Source: Deltaproteobacteria bacterium HGW-Deltaproteobacteria-15 (GTDB lineage Bacteria > Desulfobacterota > DSM-4660 > Desulfatiglandales > HGW-15). From it: a DNA stretch of 64,000 nt. The notes below the pieces were generated by a model, which worked only from the letters and a program-made list of their open reading frames with translations, was not told the DNA's origin and did not search any database. Below are positions 61,282 to 64,000 of this stretch, piece by piece; position 1 is the first letter of the stretch; every line of letters begins with the position of its first letter. A program made the translations under genes and the position numbers. The stretch is from positions 1-64,000 of the forward strand of contig PHBH01000008.1 of the NCBI GenBank assembly GCA_002840535.1, read 5' to 3'.

Positions 61282-61958
61282 CCGACCCTGCTGACCCTCC
61301 CGCATTCGATGGTGAAATGTCGATCCGCGATTCCGCTCTTCAAGATGCGGTGGTCGTGGGCGACGATCACGACGATGCATCCTTTCTCAGACTCCTTCTT
61401 CATGATACCGAGCACCCGCCCTGCGGATTCGTCGTCCTGGTGGGCGGTCGGTTCGTCCGCCAGCAGCGTTTCAGGTGCTGCGACGAGGGCCCTTGCTATC
61501 GCGATCTTCTGTCTTTCCCCCCCTGAAAGACGCTTCATCCCTTCGCCCGCCAGATGACCCGCCCCCAACTTCTCCAGAGACTCCATCCCTCTTTTTTTGA
61601 TTTCCGGAAGACTCAACCCCCTGGGGATCAGGGGCAACATCACATTCTCCAGCGCGGTCAACCCCCTCATGAAATGGGCCTCCTGGAATACGATGCCAAT
61701 CCTCCTCCGCCAGAGATCCTTGTGGGCGGTCACCCATCTGGATACAGGGCTTCCGTCCGCCCTGACTTCGCCGCTTGTCGGGCGGATCAGACCGGCAAGG
61801 ATATGGAGAAGTGTGCTCTTGCCCGCCCCTGTGATGCCGGTGATCAGGGAGATCCTGCCCGCGGGGAACGAACAGGTGACCTGATCCAGTATGGTCTTTT
61901 CTCCACGGCCGAACTGTGACCTGGAGAAGCAGATCTCTTTGCAGCAGAGTTCTTTCAT
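61278..61958 (-). CDS. ABC transporter ATP-binding protein (LolD-like)
   Basis: A 226-residue ATPase starting at ATG 61958, which overlaps the permease stop as ATGA. Walker A (GITGAGKSTLLHILAG), Q-loop (GIVFQEAHFMRGLTALENVML), signature (LSGGERQKIAIARAL), Walker B (TLLADEPTAHQD) and H-loop (VAHDHR) are present. The N-terminus carries a CC pair. Partner of the FtsX-type permease upstream. Confidence 0.88.
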   Translation of the reverse strand: MKELCCKEICFSRSQFGRGEKTILDQVTCSFPAGRISLITGITGAGKSTLLHILAGLIRPTSGEVRADGSPVSRWVTAHKDLWRRRIGIVFQEAHFMRGLTALENVMLPLIPRGLSLPEIKKRGMESLEKLGAGHLAGEGMKRLSGGERQKIAIARALVAAPETLLADEPTAHQDDESAGRVLGIMKKESEKGCIVVIVAHDHRILKSGIADRHFTIECGRVSRVG

Positions 61959-63112
61959 TCCAGCTCTTCGATCAGATCTTGAGGGTCTGCAGCTCCGCTT
62001 TGCAATGCGGGCCAAAGGGCAGAGGCCAGAAAAGGTACGACTACGAGACATGCTATTTCGATAAGGACCAGAACAGCACCGTTTGCATCCAGAGCGAGGG
62101 CCGGAGGCAATCCGTCCCATCCAAAGAATAGGGCCCCCGGCCATCTTGCACCGGGCCGCAATACCATTACGTAGGAAATGAGGCTGCCGAAAGCTGCAGC
62201 CGGGAGAGCGATAATGACGGATCTCGATACCTGGGTCTTTACGATATCGCTTGTTGTCCAGCCCAGGCATTTCAGAAGGCCGACCTCGTGCTTTTGACCT
62301 GTCCTTTCCCTGATGAGGTAAATCATCAGGAGAGCGAGGGCCATTATGGAAGGGATCAGGGTGGTAACTACAATGCCTCCTCTTTTTGAAAGAGACGCGG
62401 CGTAATAGCCGGCTGTCTCACGCCGGGTCGTTATCCTCACAGGCCATGGAAATGCCTTTGAAAGGTCGGGCAGGATCGCCGACTGCTCTTCTTCATTGAA
62501 AACATGAACGGCCAGATCGCTGGCAAACCCCTCGGGCAGCCCCAGGAGAGACATGGCATCTTTCTTGTGCAGGAGAACGACATCGTGAGCTGCTATTCCC
62601 GTATCTTCCGGGAACCGGTCGACGACCTTGAAATCCAGGGAGACACTGCCGGTAAGCTGGAGGGTATCGCCCTCTTTCAGTGGTCCGACGCCTTGACCGA
62701 TGATCGCTTCTCCCTCCAGCGGCAACCGGCCGATTCCTGCGCCCGGTGGGAGGCTTTCAAACCCCTCGCCTGCGCCGACCACCGTTACAGCTCCATCCGG
62801 CCCTCCGGCAAAGCCCCAGATCCGCGGGCGCGCACTGGTGACGCCGTGAACGGCGCGGGCCGAAATCAAAGCCGGGTTTTCGGGGATGGGGTCCCAGCCG
62901 GTTATCCCGACCTTTCTGATTACCAGCGACGGCGCTTGTGCGATCATCCCGCGGGCAGTGGAGGAGAGGGAGTGCGTAAGGAGAAGGGCCGTGCCGGAAA
63001 AGGCCACGATGAGGGTAAGAACCAGGCCGAGAAACAGTGCCTCGCCCGGCCGACGCAGGAGATCCCGCATGGCCCAGACATGTATGGGTCTAATGAGACG
63101 AATCCTTCTCAT
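61955..63112 (-). CDS. ABC transporter permease, FtsX type
   Basis: A 385-residue protein with an N-terminal helix (ALFLGLVLTLIVAFSGTALLL), a periplasmic domain (residues 50-245) and a C-terminal FtsX region with three helices (TGQKHEVGLLKCLGWTTSDIVKTQVSRS). In NosL-associated operons such permeases are thought to help move or insert copper or sulfur-containing cofactors, but the cargo here is unknown. Confidence 0.85.
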   Translation of the reverse strand: MRRIRLIRPIHVWAMRDLLRRPGEALFLGLVLTLIVAFSGTALLLTHSLSSTARGMIAQAPSLVIRKVGITGWDPIPENPALISARAVHGVTSARPRIWGFAGGPDGAVTVVGAGEGFESLPPGAGIGRLPLEGEAIIGQGVGPLKEGDTLQLTGSVSLDFKVVDRFPEDTGIAAHDVVLLHKKDAMSLLGLPEGFASDLAVHVFNEEEQSAILPDLSKAFPWPVRITTRRETAGYYAASLSKRGGIVVTTLIPSIMALALLMIYLIRERTGQKHEVGLLKCLGWTTSDIVKTQVSRSVIIALPAAAFGSLISYVMVLRPGARWPGALFFGWDGLPPALALDANGAVLVLIEIACLVVVPFLASALWPALQSGAADPQDLIEELE

Positions 63113-63128
63113 GGGAAAATCCTATGCC

Positions 63129-63233
63129 TTACAGACTGCAGGACACGTCCATCTGTTTCGCTGCCCGATGGAAGGCCTCCGCGAAACATCGCACGGAATC
63201 CGGCGCCCGGCGAGCCGTGCTTGCCTGCAACAT
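63129..63233 (-). CDS. Possible 34-residue ORF before the FtsX permease
   Basis: An ATG at 63233 opens a frame of 34 residues with two Cys (VRCFAEAFHRAAKQMDVSCSL) that stops 16 bp before the permease start. The ribosome-binding site is weak, so this may be chance. Confidence 0.22.
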   Translation of the reverse strand: MLQASTARRAPDSVRCFAEAFHRAAKQMDVSCSL

Positions 63234-63256
63234 TCGATCATTCCGGGCCGTTCGCC

Positions 63257-63589
63257 TCAACGCCGCGCACCGTGTATACCATGCACCTTTCCTCTGATGA
63301 TCAATCCTGCCGGATCCGGGTCAGAAAGAGGAAAAAACGGCGAGATTCCGGAATCCACCCTCCGGTCCATGCCTTCAGGATTCCTTGCCTCTCTTCCCGA
63401 AGGGATCAGAGAGGGGACCGATAATTCCAAGGCGCGAAACAGGGCCGCGCCTCTGCTCCGTCCCACGGATGGTCGAAGGGCGGAATCGCAAACGATAAAG
63501 ACCAGAACAGCGACACAGAAGAGCAGCAGACCTTTTAGGAAAAAAGGCGCAAGCTCCAACCTGTCAAGCCCGGGCTTCGTGATATCCAT
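63257..63589 (-). CDS. Small membrane protein of the NosL/ABC operon
   Basis: A 110-residue protein from ATG 63589 with one strong membrane helix (FLKGLLLFCVAVLVFIVC, residues 17-34). The rest is polar, Arg- and Pro-rich and probably periplasmic. It lies 11 bp after the NosL-like gene and before the permease gene. No family is recognised. Confidence 0.55.
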   Translation of the reverse strand: MDITKPGLDRLELAPFFLKGLLLFCVAVLVFIVCDSALRPSVGRSRGAALFRALELSVPSLIPSGREARNPEGMDRRVDSGISPFFPLSDPDPAGLIIRGKVHGIHGARR

Positions 63590-63600
63590 GTTCGCCTTTG

Positions 63601-64000
63601 TCAGGGATGTTTCCCGGTGATCTCCCGCCACCGGACGTCGTTCATCTCTTCAAGCCCGAAGATCGCCTTGCCTCCGTGGCGTTTCCTGAACGTCTCGACT
63701 TCTTTTTCTCCTTTAACAGGAACAAAGGCCGGGCCCATCGGTCCGACGATATCCGAGCCTGCCACCCACTTCAGCTCTCGCGCATCCATCTGCACGCCCG
63801 TAAAATACTCGCGGACCACGGGAAGACCCAGATCCGTTCTCTCGGTGGCAAGGTAAATCTCGGGGTGCATCCATGCCCTGATCATACAACCATTGCCGCA
63901 GAAGTAGAAAGTGGTTCCGTTTTTCAGCTGTATGGCGGATGAAAATTTGGGATACCTGATCGGTCGCATGGCGCAAACAGGGCACCGGTCGCTCTCGCTG
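63601..64000 (-). CDS. NosL-like protein, 5' end outside the window
   Basis: The frame runs off the right edge. From the edge inward it reads CPVCAMRPIRYPKFSSAIQLKNGTTFYFCGNGCM, the metal-binding CPVCxM and following region of the NosL family (copper-binding lipoproteins that assist nitrous oxide reductase maturation). The end is DARELKWVAGSDIVGPMGPAFVPV...FGLEEMNDVRWREI, also typical. As no nos genes are in view, its partner may instead be the ABC/Cys membrane system that follows. Confidence 0.78.
   Translation of the reverse strand, partial: SESDRCPVCAMRPIRYPKFSSAIQLKNGTTFYFCGNGCMIRAWMHPEIYLATERTDLGLPVVREYFTGVQMDARELKWVAGSDIVGPMGPAFVPVKGEKEVETFRKRHGGKAIFGLEEMNDVRWREITGKHP

Noticed and set aside
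1..64000. A genome-wide reassignment of TGA to an amino acid
   Set aside because: Many genes here end normally at TGA (for example arsR and the ABC genes with ATGA overlaps), and the in-frame TGAs occur only at redox or Cys-type positions with hairpins.

Overview
The window looks like chromosome of an anaerobic, respiratory deltaproteobacterium (Desulfobacterota; sulfate reducers, syntrophs and relatives). I infer this from several features: a tungstate/molybdate regulator of the TunR type otherwise known from sulfate reducers, a large sulfur-respiration operon with NrfD, iron-sulfur, molybdopterin and multiheme parts, a sigma-54 control circuit, and above all repeated in-frame UGA codons that read best as selenocysteine (Sec). 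No rRNA, tRNA, CRISPR array or intact insertion sequence was seen.

Layout. 0.25-3.2 kb: an ArsR-type regulator with a Cys-rich tail and an ABC-2 exporter, a cassette that abuts a truncated FtsX permease. 3.2-7.4 kb: a LolD-like ATPase, a FtsX permease, a LolA-like protein and an outer-membrane barrel. 7.8-11.5 kb: a TunR-like integrase/TOBE regulator divergent from a 35-residue membrane protein, a MOT1-type molybdate transporter and small proteins. 12-18 kb: antiporter, universal stress protein, OprP-type porin, MFS transporter, membrane nucleotide cyclase. 18-19.9 kb: a decaying patch with an MNT/HEPN remnant, a sterol-desaturase fragment and two tandem Sec thioredoxin-fold genes. 19.9-26.7 kb: a Cus/Czc-type RND metal efflux operon. 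26.9-38.4 kb: a sulfur operon (TusA-like, FeS, NrfD fused to a 13-heme cytochrome, cytochrome c, molybdopterin oxidoreductase, FeS, three rhodanese proteins, MauE-like) reading away from a consensus sigma-54 promoter, with its PAS-AAA-Fis activator divergent at 38.6 kb. 40.1-49.9 kb: a 14-gene co-directional arsenic/thiol-redox cluster from arsR through an ArsP-like permease, thioredoxins, a Sec-type ArsM, CcdA, ACR3 and a Sec-type DUF1573 protein to a TPR protein. 50.3-58.3 kb: cupin, Lon, Hsp20, Lhr-type helicase. 58.9-64 kb: small stress-like protein, MGMT, and a NosL-like/ABC-transporter operon that runs off the right edge.

The most interesting signal is a group of five loci with in-frame UGA: an arsenite methyltransferase, a DUF1573 protein, an unrecognised protein with two UGAs, a three-domain rhodanese lipoprotein with two UGAs, and a pair of thioredoxin-fold genes. 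In the best cases the UGA falls exactly on a Cys that is conserved in the family or in a paralogue in this same window, and a short hairpin lies 11-40 nt downstream, as expected for a bacterial SECIS element. An automated gene caller would split each of these genes. No selABCD gene lies in the window, so the Sec reading is strong inference rather than proof.
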